A stretch of 56,435 nt of DNA from Bacteroidota bacterium (GTDB taxonomy: Bacteria; Bacteroidota; Bacteroidia; Chitinophagales; Chitinophagaceae): assembly GCA_947460595.1 (NCBI GenBank), contig CANHGS010000022.1, forward strand, positions 1 to 56,435, read 5' to 3'. Below, one piece after another: positions 34,763-43,094 of this stretch. A program made the translations under genes and the position numbers. The stretch's first letter is position 1, and every line of letters begins with the position of its first letter. The notes beneath the pieces are model-generated. The model worked only from the letters and a program-made list of their open reading frames with translations, was not told the origin of the DNA and ran no database searches.

Positions 34763-36637
34763 CTAAAATTTGACTAGTTTCCAAAGAAATAAGTTCTTAA
34801 AATATGCTTGTGTTTCTTCATCCACAAAATAAACATAACAACCTTTCATACCCCTTGTCATTAAAGTGCGATAAGTGTTTTTAATGACTAGATCCACCAT
34901 TTCTTTTCCTTCAACTGGTTTCTCTGCAACCAATCTTTTATAACCTTTAATGGAACTGTCAGAACTTGCACGTTTGGATGCATCAGTAATAACTTGTCCG
35001 TTACGAATTACAAAATCTTCGCCTACAATCACACCAATATAATCTACTTCTAATCCTTGACAAGTATGAATACATCCAATCTCATTAACGGATGTGGGGC
35101 TAATGATCCAAGCGCTTCCATCTTCGGTTAAATTCCATTTCATCTTGAAATCGAATTCAGGGAATTCAATATCATAAGCTAGAGGATCTTTTTTACTTGG
35201 CCATTTCCAACAATATCCTGCAACCAATCTTGCACGGTTATTGATTTTATTTTTTTCAAAAATAAGGTCACGCAATTCTGAAGGTGTGTCAACAACTTTA
35301 AAATCATAATCTATTTCAGCAATACTATTATTCGCGGTCTCTCTAATTTGAAGTGTATTATCTAACCAAGCTAAATAACCATCTGATCCATTGCAACGAA
35401 ACTGAGAATTCAATTCTAGTTCTGTAATTTCAGCACCAGCTCTAGAAGCCCAGATATAGATTTCTTTTTTTCTACCAATATCTTTTAGCGTTACACGCTG
35501 GTCCTCATCAATAAAGAATACTGTGAACCTTGCTGCATCAATTATTTCTTTGATTTGGTTTTCGCCAAGATTCCCAAATAAACCACTGAACTTATTTAAA
35601 CGATGGGCTTCATCTACAATTAAAGCATCAAATGTGTTTCTAGGAGTTTCTACAAAAGCACCAGATCCTTTGAAAAGGTTTCTCATTTCTGTTGCCCTAA
35701 TTGTGCCTGTAAGTCTAGCTTCGTAAACAGCTCTTGGTGCAGCATTCTTTGAAACATAAGAAGGCATAAATCCGATCTTAGCTAATTCAACTAAAAGATT
35801 AATAGCAACAACTGATTTTCCTGTACCTGGTCCACCTTGCACAATCAAAACTTGTTTTTTATTATCAGTTGCTTTTTTGGCAAGTGCTAAAGCATTTTCG
35901 TAAACTATTTTTTGATCATCAATCATTACAAACTCACGATTGCCCTTGATCATTTTGCCAATATTATCGGCTAATAGTTTGGAAGGTCTAATCTTTCCAT
36001 TTTCTATTCGGAAAAGTATATTGGTTCTGTCTCCGTATTTAACGTGTTGCTTAATGAATTCTTTTAATTGTAAAGCATCATGCTTTAGGAATACAGGTGC
36101 TTTTTCTAAATAGTGTGAATAAAAACCATTTTTAATTACTGAAGCATCTGTAAAATTGTGTAAGTAAGCACAAGGATGCAAATTGATATTCTCTGTATAA
36201 ACCACTTCATTAAATCCCTGTAAAAGTGTAGCATATGACCATGCTTGATAAGAAGGATGTGGATGTTCTCCAATTCTTCCACCAACATAAGTTTCAACTA
36301 TGGCATCCTTATTTGTAATACTTGCATCTGACCATTGTTTTAATTCAACCAGAATTACCGAATCCTTATTATCATGGTCTTGTCCAGAAATAATAAAATC
36401 AATTCTTTTACCAGTCTGTGGTATTTGGTATTCAATAGCAATGCCGCAGTCGTCTGGAAAAACCGGGTCTCTCATAATTCTTTCCATGAAAACCAAAGAG
36501 TTTGCCCAAGATTTAATTTCAGCAATTCCTACATTCCTATTTAATTTTCTTTTGACATTTTCTAGAACAATGTTTTCAATATCATTGCTAAATACATCAT
36601 CAACAAACTGAGATTTAAGCGCATTGTATACAATCAT
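34763..36637 (-). CDS. DUF2075 helicase with N-terminal nuclease-like domain
   Basis: 624 aa. The N-terminal third has a PD-(D/E)xK-like pattern: Glu69, Asp80 in RIDFIISG, and ELK (98-100). The rest is a P-loop helicase of the DUF2075/Schlafen-like type: Walker A GGPGTGKS (268-275), VDEAHR (341-346), DEDQR and QFRC motifs, then HTCQGLEVDYIGVI and TYRTLMTRGMKG near the end. It would use ATP to act on DNA or RNA. The start overlaps the stop of the MazG-like gene (ATGA), so the two are coupled. Pairs like this are often seen in variable genome regions and suggest a defence role, which is inference here. Confidence 0.88.
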   Translation of the reverse strand: MIVYNALKSQFVDDVFSNDIENIVLENVKRKLNRNVGIAEIKSWANSLVFMERIMRDPVFPDDCGIAIEYQIPQTGKRIDFIISGQDHDNKDSVILVELKQWSDASITNKDAIVETYVGGRIGEHPHPSYQAWSYATLLQGFNEVVYTENINLHPCAYLHNFTDASVIKNGFYSHYLEKAPVFLKHDALQLKEFIKQHVKYGDRTNILFRIENGKIRPSKLLADNIGKMIKGNREFVMIDDQKIVYENALALAKKATDNKKQVLIVQGGPGTGKSVVAINLLVELAKIGFMPSYVSKNAAPRAVYEARLTGTIRATEMRNLFKGSGAFVETPRNTFDALIVDEAHRLNKFSGLFGNLGENQIKEIIDAARFTVFFIDEDQRVTLKDIGRKKEIYIWASRAGAEITELELNSQFRCNGSDGYLAWLDNTLQIRETANNSIAEIDYDFKVVDTPSELRDLIFEKNKINNRARLVAGYCWKWPSKKDPLAYDIEFPEFDFKMKWNLTEDGSAWIISPTSVNEIGCIHTCQGLEVDYIGVIVGEDFVIRNGQVITDASKRASSDSSIKGYKRLVAEKPVEGKEMVDLVIKNTYRTLMTRGMKGCYVYFVDEETQAYFKNLFLWKLVKF

Positions 36638-36963
36638 AACTCATTGTATTTTTTAGCTGTGCCCTTTGCTTTTTCAACGGGATATTTAACGCCGTTTGCT
36701 TTGATTTTCTCTAAGACAATTTCTTTTACATCAAAACCATATTTCTCTGCTAATAAAAAGGAGAAGGCAAAAATATCTGCTAATTCCTCTTTCACTTTTT
36801 CTTTGTTAGCTTCCTCGGGTTTCTTCCACAGAAACAATTCTAATAGTTCGCCGGCTTCAACATTAATGGCCAATGCCAAATCCTTTGGATTGTGAAACTG
36901 CTCCCAATCTCTTTCATTTCTAAAATCAAGCAGGGCTTTAGTAATTGTTTCCATTTCGCTCAT
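36634..36963 (-). CDS. MazG-like nucleotide pyrophosphohydrolase
   Basis: 109 aa with the all-alpha NTP pyrophosphatase signature: EAGE (36-39) and ELAD (60-63), the carboxylates that bind Mg2+, plus NERDWEQFHNPKDLALAINV before them. Length matches single-domain MazG or RS21-C6 relatives. It would hydrolyse NTPs or dNTPs to monophosphates. It is the first gene of the operon with the DUF2075 protein, overlapping by four bases. The pairing suggests nucleotide depletion or clearance of modified nucleotides together with nucleic-acid attack. Confidence 0.9.
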   Translation of the reverse strand: MSEMETITKALLDFRNERDWEQFHNPKDLALAINVEAGELLELFLWKKPEEANKEKVKEELADIFAFSFLLAEKYGFDVKEIVLEKIKANGVKYPVEKAKGTAKKYNEL

Positions 36964-37100
36964 ATTTTAAAATATATCATACAAGTTAAGCCAATTCAAC
37001 AAGTATTGAATAGGGTAACTGAGATAATCAGATAAAATCAAGCAAGAATTTCTAGTATTTAGTGATTAGGTGAATATGCTATGAATTATTGTAGTCAAAT

Positions 37101-39515
37101 TTATTTCCATTTCGGCCTCAACACCACACTCTCCGCCACCACTGTTTTAATTTTTTCTTTAGAATAATAGGCTGGAAAATATTGGTCATTGGCCCAGAGA
37201 CCAAAAAGGTTTTTGTAAAATGGGCTGGCGGGGTTGCCGGATTGGCCGGGGGTATTGATCATCACGGCTTTGTCCCAGTCTTGGGTGTCTGCAATAAATC
37301 TAAAGCTGGCGCCGCTTAATTGGTTGTCTAGATTGCCGGTGGCGCCGGGGGTGTAGCCATTGCCGCCACGGGGGGCAGGTCCCACATTGAGTTTCTCTTT
37401 CATGGAGGGTGATACCACACCAGTTAATGGGTGCAACATGGTCACGTGTTTGAATTTTTCTTGGCCATAGATCCACTGTTCAGGTTTGTCTCCTAGTTTG
37501 TTTTTTAATTCAGTGATGGCTTGTTCAAAACTCTCTTTGATAAACTGATCTCTTCCGGCGGTTGGGTTGGGGCCAAATGCTGAGACTGGGTTTTGTAGCC
37601 ATCCAATGATCTTACTCATCTGTAAAGTGAGTAGCCCTTTAATAGATTCGGGTATAAACTTTTTGCCTGCCATGAGCACCAACTGTCTTTCCCACATCAC
37701 ATAGATAGCTGCGGCTGTTGAGTTTTTATCCAAGACATAATTCCAATTTTGCAATTGCTGTTTGGCTTCCTGTGCCAGAGGTTGATCTGGTTGAATGTTT
37801 TGCAAAAGCGGCACCAGGCTTCTAGCGGGAAGGGATAAATAATCGGTCTGTAACATTTTCATTTTCTCAATAGTCATTTGATTGTCCTTGGCCAAGACTT
37901 CATTGATCCGGTCTCCCCTAAAATCATCGGCCCAGGTAAATCCTACGGCATCCCAATGATTGTAACTAAGTGGGGTAATGTCTTGGTTGGCGGTGGCTAA
38001 AAATCCTTTGCTGGGATTTAATTGGTGTGGTCTTTCTTTAATGGGTAAGTAGCCGGACCATTCATAACTACCATCGCCCGGAACGGGCACCAAACCGCTA
38101 TGGGTTTTTCTGATGGGAATAATGCCCACGGCCTGCCATCCAATATTGCCTTTTTTATCTGCCCAGATCATATTCTCTCCGGGTATATGGCTATAGCTGC
38201 AAGCCTCACTAAAACTTTCCCAGTTGGTGGCTTGGTCAATTCTCAAAGACGCCAGATAGGGCGCTCCTCCGGGCTCTAGCCAGGCGCATTTTACGGCATA
38301 GGCTTTTTTGTTCAGGGTATCTATATAAGTAACGGGTCCGTGTTGGGTATAGCGCAGGGTAACTTCTTTGGCTCCCGCTCCTTTTACGGGAATGCTTTCT
38401 TTTAGTTCTTGCATATTCACCCAGTTTCCCTTGTATTTGTATTGTAAGAGATTGGCGGGATTCAGGTCATAGACATAGAGGTCTTCTCCATCGGTCTCAT
38501 AGATGGTCAGACCCCAGGCCCCTGCTTCATTATGCCCAATGGATACGCCAGGGATTTCTGGCTCGCCACCCCCTATCACATTCCATCCGGGTGCTACCAA
38601 GTGAACCATATATCTTAATGAGGGTACGGCTATTTTCCTATGTGGGTCATTGGCCAGCATGGGAAACTTGCTGGAGGTTCTGCTGCCACTCACTATCCAG
38701 TTATTGCTTCCTTCCACACCATGTTCTGTTGGATTATAATTGTGGGGCATTTGTTGGTTCAGGTGATTCATGACCGCGTCTGGGTCTTCGTCTTTGATTG
38801 CCAAGTCATTTTTCTGAAACAGCAGATCCTTTCTATAGGCATTGTATAATTCCAAAATGTCTTTGCTTAACAGGTCTCCTTGTATGCTTGTGTCTAATTT
38901 TATGTTGGGTTCTTTGGGATGATACCACATCAACTCTTTTACCTTGGCATCGCCAATTTTGGCTACGGCTCTTCCGGTATTCAGCTCTTCGGTGATATTG
39001 CCCAAGAGTCCCTGGTGTCTGGAGATCACCACTTCTGGGGTCCACTTGCCCGGAAGAATTTTGAGTAATTTAAATTCAATGGGTAGTTTGCTAGGCTCTT
39101 CCAACGCTTCCGCAATATAACTGTTCACGCCTGCTACATAAGCGTTGATGATGGACTCCCCTTGTGGATGATAATGATTCAATTCTTTTTTCAGGTCTCC
39201 TCTGAACTGGAATAGTCTGGTGCCGATATCTCTTTTGAGTTCTCGCTCTCCCAGAATTTCTGCCACGGTTCCGGTGGCCTGTCTGCGCCAGATTTCAAAT
39301 TGAAACAATCGGTCTTTGGCCGCGCAATAACCTTGAGCAAAAAACAGGTCTTGTTGGTTGCTGGCGTAGATATGGTTCACCCCCCATTTGTCTCGCAAAA
39401 TTTCTACGGGTGCTTGCAAGCCTTTTACAGACAAATTGATCTTGTTCTGGGCGGGGGCTTTTGTGAGCATCAGGATACTGAGTACCAGTAATGGAGCTAT
39501 GCGAAACTTTCTCAT
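37101..39515 (-). CDS. Penicillin acylase-family Ntn hydrolase, exported
   Basis: 804 aa from ATG 39515, followed directly by a signal peptide (MRKFRIAPLLVLSILMLTKA). A frame open 55 codons upstream reads through a GC-rich repeat and is not used. The alpha-subunit region is IEILRDKWGVNHIYA-like (VEILRDKWGVNHIYASNQQD). The spacer ends at VEG, and the beta subunit starts with the catalytic Ser270 (GSNNWIVSG). Further landmarks are NDPHR and GAWGLTIYETDGEDLY. Such enzymes cleave amide bonds (beta-lactam side chains, N-acyl homoserine lactones or other amides); the substrate here is unknown. Precursor self-cleavage is expected. Confidence 0.93.
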   Translation of the reverse strand: MRKFRIAPLLVLSILMLTKAPAQNKINLSVKGLQAPVEILRDKWGVNHIYASNQQDLFFAQGYCAAKDRLFQFEIWRRQATGTVAEILGERELKRDIGTRLFQFRGDLKKELNHYHPQGESIINAYVAGVNSYIAEALEEPSKLPIEFKLLKILPGKWTPEVVISRHQGLLGNITEELNTGRAVAKIGDAKVKELMWYHPKEPNIKLDTSIQGDLLSKDILELYNAYRKDLLFQKNDLAIKDEDPDAVMNHLNQQMPHNYNPTEHGVEGSNNWIVSGSRTSSKFPMLANDPHRKIAVPSLRYMVHLVAPGWNVIGGGEPEIPGVSIGHNEAGAWGLTIYETDGEDLYVYDLNPANLLQYKYKGNWVNMQELKESIPVKGAGAKEVTLRYTQHGPVTYIDTLNKKAYAVKCAWLEPGGAPYLASLRIDQATNWESFSEACSYSHIPGENMIWADKKGNIGWQAVGIIPIRKTHSGLVPVPGDGSYEWSGYLPIKERPHQLNPSKGFLATANQDITPLSYNHWDAVGFTWADDFRGDRINEVLAKDNQMTIEKMKMLQTDYLSLPARSLVPLLQNIQPDQPLAQEAKQQLQNWNYVLDKNSTAAAIYVMWERQLVLMAGKKFIPESIKGLLTLQMSKIIGWLQNPVSAFGPNPTAGRDQFIKESFEQAITELKNKLGDKPEQWIYGQEKFKHVTMLHPLTGVVSPSMKEKLNVGPAPRGGNGYTPGATGNLDNQLSGASFRFIADTQDWDKAVMINTPGQSGNPASPFYKNLFGLWANDQYFPAYYSKEKIKTVVAESVVLRPKWK

Positions 39516-39581
39516 GTTGTGGGATTGAAGTTGTTGAAACAGGTACTTAAGATAACGATTCTTATTTAGAATGATGCTGAT

Positions 39582-39630
39582 CCACCCCGCCCTGCGGGCA
39601 CCCTTCCTTACGCTTCGCGCAAGGAGGGGA
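39582..39630. repeat. GC-rich palindromic repeat (REP-like)
   Basis: Two hairpins sit side by side: CCCGC-CCT-GCGGG (39586-39598), then CCCTTCCTT (39601-39609) with AAGGAGGGG (39621-39629) around ACGCTTCGCGC. It is far more GC-rich than its surroundings. I recall similar blocks as dispersed intergenic repeats in Bacteroidota genomes, but no second copy lies in this window. It separates the divergent acylase and oxidoreductase genes. Confidence 0.55.
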
Positions 39631-39756
39631 ACTAATTGAATAGAACTACAACGATTGAGTAGATTCTTCTCAGGAACCATCGCGTCAGCAGCGGTTTTTT
39701 AGCTTTTAGCGTTTAAATTGAGCATTCAAAAATTGCTGACCACTAAATAGAAAATC

Positions 39757-41103
39757 ATGGCTACTAATCGCAGAGACTTTATGCGCAACCTTACCTACGG
39801 TGCAGTGGGTGTGGGCATTTCTGGTATTACATCGGGCTTTACGGCCAAGAGTTATAATAGGATCATTGGCGCCAATGACCGCTTGAATGTGGCGCTAATG
39901 GGTTGTGGGCGCCGTGTGGGTGCTTATTATGACGCACTGAAAAACAAGAACAACAATGTAGACCTGGCTTATATCTGCGATGTAATGAAGAAGCAACGCG
40001 AGAAAGTGGGTAAGGACCTGAGCGGTAAAGTATCGGGCCCCGCCAAACTGGTGGGTGATATTCATGATGTTTGGAACGATAAAAGCGTGGACGCCATTTT
40101 CAACGCCACTCCTGACCATTGGCACGCGCCGGGTACCTGGATGGCCATGCAGGCGGGCAAGCACGTTTATATTGAAAAACCTTGTAGCCACAATCCCCGC
40201 GAGGGCGAATTGCTGGTGGCTTTTCAAAAGAAGTACGGCAAAGTGATTCAGATGGGTAACCAACAACGCTCTGCTAAAGAGTCTCAAGAAATTATTGGCG
40301 AGATTCACAAAGGCGTGATTGGCGATGTTTACAAAGCGCTGGCTTTTTATTCCAATACCCGTGGTGCGGTACCTATTGAGAAAAAAGCGCCTGTGCCCGA
40401 AGGTCTTGACTGGGAACTTTGGCAGGGTCCGGCTCCACACAGAGAATACACTGACAATACCTGGGACTATAACTGGCATTGGTATGGCTGGCATTGGGGT
40501 ACCGGTGAAACTGGTAACAACGCTACGCACGAACTAGACGTGGCTCGTTGGGCCTTGCAAGTAACCTATCCTGAAAAAGTAGAAGTAGAAGCGGCCAAGC
40601 GTCATTTTAAAAACGATGGTTGGGTCATGTACGATACCATGGACGCTACTTTCCGTTTCCCTGATAACAAGATTATCCAGTGGGATGGTAAGAGCCGCAG
40701 TGGCTATAAGACCTATGGCTCTGACCGAGGTACCGTTATTTATGGTAGCGAGGGTACGGTGTTTGTAAACAGAGAAGGCTATACTTTATTTGACCGAGTG
40801 GGTAAAAAAGTAAAAGAGAGTAAGGCTTCCGGTAATGAAGCGGGCACAGCGCTTGGCGGTGGTGGCGATATGACCGATGCACACGTGGCCAACTTTTTTA
40901 ACGTGATCCGCGGTACAGAAACCAAACTAAATTCTCCTATTGAAGAGGGCGCTATTAGCCAGATGATGTGTCACTATGCCAATATTGGCTATCGCATTGG
41001 CAAGTCTTATTCCGTGAACACCCAGAACGGGCATATCCTGGACAAAGACGGGATGAAGCTTTGGGACAGACAGTATGAGAAAGGTTGGGAGCCTAAATTA
41101 TAA
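39757..41103 (+). CDS. Gfo/Idh/MocA-family oxidoreductase with Tat signal
   Basis: 448 aa. A twin-arginine motif (NRRDFMRN) precedes a hydrophobic stretch, so export by Tat is expected. The N-terminal Rossmann fold begins LNVALMGCGRRVGAYY. The family motif EKPCSHN (about 147-153) follows YIEKP. The C-terminal half is the alpha/beta Gfo domain with a Trp-rich loop (WDYNWHWYGWHWGTGETGNN) and HELD. It should oxidise or reduce a sugar or derivative with tightly bound NAD(P). Exported members are common in this phylum. A strong terminator follows. Confidence 0.92.
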   Translation: MATNRRDFMRNLTYGAVGVGISGITSGFTAKSYNRIIGANDRLNVALMGCGRRVGAYYDALKNKNNNVDLAYICDVMKKQREKVGKDLSGKVSGPAKLVGDIHDVWNDKSVDAIFNATPDHWHAPGTWMAMQAGKHVYIEKPCSHNPREGELLVAFQKKYGKVIQMGNQQRSAKESQEIIGEIHKGVIGDVYKALAFYSNTRGAVPIEKKAPVPEGLDWELWQGPAPHREYTDNTWDYNWHWYGWHWGTGETGNNATHELDVARWALQVTYPEKVEVEAAKRHFKNDGWVMYDTMDATFRFPDNKIIQWDGKSRSGYKTYGSDRGTVIYGSEGTVFVNREGYTLFDRVGKKVKESKASGNEAGTALGGGGDMTDAHVANFFNVIRGTETKLNSPIEEGAISQMMCHYANIGYRIGKSYSVNTQNGHILDKDGMKLWDRQYEKGWEPKL

Positions 41104-41115
41104 TTGACCTTATCT

Positions 41116-41147
41116 AAGACCTCAACTGAACGTTGGGGTCTTTTTTT
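41116..41147. terminator. Terminator between convergent genes
   Basis: AAGACCTCAAC (41116-41126) pairs with GTTGGGGTCTT (41132-41142) through 11 pairs (one G-T) around loop TGAAC and runs into seven T. Its end overlaps the stop of the LytTR gene on the other strand; A-rich sequence there is short, so it mainly serves the oxidoreductase gene. Confidence 0.85.
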
Positions 41148-41874
41148 AGAACTGCTTGTAATGAATATCTAAAAACTGCTGAAAGGATTCTTTGTATGAT
41201 TCGCTCAAGGGAATTTCTTCTTGGCCAATTTTTACAGAGGACTTTTCAATAGTGTCTACATGCGCCAAAGAAATAATATAGGATTTGTGAATGCGGATAA
41301 ACTGATAGGGCATTAATTGTTCTTCAAAGGTTTTCATGTTTTGCAGCACCAGGTATTTTGTTTTTCCCGCATGGATGGTCACATAATTGCCCGAGCCCTC
41401 AATATGGGTAATATCCATAATCCGCAGCTTCTGCGTTTTGTAATCTGTTCTTACAAAAATAAAATCCTGCGGGTCTGCCTTCAGCTTTGCTTGACCTGCA
41501 GTTTCTTGACCTGGCTCTTTTAAAAGGGCTCGTACTTTTTGAATAGACCTTTCAAACCTTACCAATGAAAATGGTTTGAGCAAATAGTCTACCACGTCTA
41601 GTTCAAAACCCTGCAAAGCATAATCCGGATAAGCCGTGGTAAGCACTATTTTGGTTTGTTGAGGTATGCTTTTTGCCAGATCCAATCCATTGAGACGGTT
41701 CATTTGTATGTCTAGGAATACTAGGTCAATACCGGCATGTTCCATCAAATATTTGAGCCCTTCTATAGGATCTGTGAACTGCGCTACCAATTTAAAGGAG
41801 GCAATTTTTTCTCCATAGGTCTTGATAATACCCAATGCGTTCTCCTCGTCATCAATGGCTATGGCTTTGATCAT
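41146..41874 (-). CDS. LytTR-family response regulator
   Basis: 242 aa. The receiver domain has acidic residues DDE (8-10) and the phospho-acceptor Asp55 (LVFLDIQMN), then Thr (LTTAYPDYA) and Lys (LLKPF). The C-terminal LytTR DNA-binding domain has FIFVRTDYKTQKLRIMDITH, IEGSGNYVTIHAG and FIRIHKSYIISLAHVD. It overlaps the kinase gene by four bases and lies divergent from the second SusC/SusD locus, which makes that locus the first candidate target. Confidence 0.95.
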   Translation of the reverse strand: MIKAIAIDDEENALGIIKTYGEKIASFKLVAQFTDPIEGLKYLMEHAGIDLVFLDIQMNRLNGLDLAKSIPQQTKIVLTTAYPDYALQGFELDVVDYLLKPFSLVRFERSIQKVRALLKEPGQETAGQAKLKADPQDFIFVRTDYKTQKLRIMDITHIEGSGNYVTIHAGKTKYLVLQNMKTFEEQLMPYQFIRIHKSYIISLAHVDTIEKSSVKIGQEEIPLSESYKESFQQFLDIHYKQF

Positions 41875-42926
41875 GATGGTAAAGCTATTTCAAGTTCAGC
41901 AAGAAAGTAGTTTTCGGATTCTTTCATTGAAATCTTATGTTGATTGGGATATAGAATCTGCATTCTTTTAATCAAATTGGGGATGCCTATGCCATTGTTC
42001 TGGTCCTTAGAAATGCCTTGGGCAATTTTGTTTTGAACGCTATAATAGAGCTTGTTCCCTTCAATACTTAGTTCCAACATCACAGGTTCAGTTTCTGTTC
42101 CAGGCTCTCCGTGCTTAAACGCATTCTCTACAAAAGTGAGCAGGATCATAGGTGGAATTTGACAGGATGCAAATTGATCTTCTTGACTCACGTTGAGTTT
42201 AATCTGGTCCTTGGGAAACCTTAGGCGATGCAGTTCTATAAACTTGAGCAGGTGTTGGTATTCCTTGTCTAAACTAACCCAATCAGATTTTTCATCCAAC
42301 ACATAACGCAACAAATCAGAGAGCTTTAATAAGGCGTCTGCAGTTTTGGTAGATTGGATCAATGCCAAATAATAGATATTGTTAATGGTATTGAACAGAA
42401 AGTGCGGATTCAGTTGGTTGCGGAGCAAACTCAGTTCTGCCTGCGCTTTTTCTTTTTCTAAAACCAGGGCTGCTCGCTCTTTGGCAAACCAATCTTTGGC
42501 AAAAGCATATCCCAAACCCAATAGATAATAAGTAAGTGCGGAAATCAGGTTTGGAATAAAATAACTGGGTGTTGCTACAACTTTTTTTGGTTGCTGTGCG
42601 CTATTGAGTAAATGAAAAACAGGTCCATTTAAAAATTGTCTGGCAAAATTAAATAGCTGTGTAAACAACAACAAGAGCAACACAGAGAATAGCAGAAAAG
42701 GAATCAGGCGTTTTCTTTTAGTGTATTGTGGAAACACTAAAAAAGCAGCTACCACTAGAACAATAGATTGGGTAATATGTGTGGTAATTCTATAATAACC
42801 AATATTGTCATTGGGCCAGGGTTTGCCCAAAAACAAATAGTAGGAGAGCCAGAATAACTGGAACACAAACACCACTAGGGCTATTTCTAAAAGGCTTTTT
42901 AGGGCTTTCTTATCCATGACAGGCAT
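41871..42926 (-). CDS. LytS/YehU-type sensor histidine kinase
   Basis: 351 aa; a second ATG three codons in (42917) is equally possible. Four membrane helices occupy about residues 10-145. The His_kinase domain follows, with the phospho-acceptor His175 in RNQLNPHFLFNTINNIYY. A HATPase region has VENAFKHGEPG (N box) and NGIGIPNLIKRM (G box). No periplasmic sensor domain is visible, so the signal is probably sensed in or near the membrane. It forms a two-component system with the overlapping LytTR regulator. Confidence 0.95.
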   Translation of the reverse strand: MPVMDKKALKSLLEIALVVFVFQLFWLSYYLFLGKPWPNDNIGYYRITTHITQSIVLVVAAFLVFPQYTKRKRLIPFLLFSVLLLLLFTQLFNFARQFLNGPVFHLLNSAQQPKKVVATPSYFIPNLISALTYYLLGLGYAFAKDWFAKERAALVLEKEKAQAELSLLRNQLNPHFLFNTINNIYYLALIQSTKTADALLKLSDLLRYVLDEKSDWVSLDKEYQHLLKFIELHRLRFPKDQIKLNVSQEDQFASCQIPPMILLTFVENAFKHGEPGTETEPVMLELSIEGNKLYYSVQNKIAQGISKDQNNGIGIPNLIKRMQILYPNQHKISMKESENYFLAELEIALPS

Positions 42927-43094
42927 GACACTAAAATAAGGGATAATCCTGCTGCAGGCGGGCCTGTTTCACAGATTATTTTTCACGTATCAATTGGGCT
43001 ATTTCGTCATTTAAAAACGGCGTTTGACACATTGTTTCTAAACCTCCCTGCTTTATTCGGTAATATGCTATATAAACCACCAAAAGGAAACTGC

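Noticed and set aside
39516..39680. Extended N-terminus of the penicillin acylase
   Set aside because: The extension reads through a palindromic repeat and precedes a normal signal peptide that starts at 39515.
39895..40530. A 211-codon open frame antisense to the Gfo/Idh/MocA gene
   Set aside because: It is fully inside a strongly conserved gene on the other strand, has a His/Arg/Val-rich composition typical of reverse frames in GC-richer DNA, and shows no domain.
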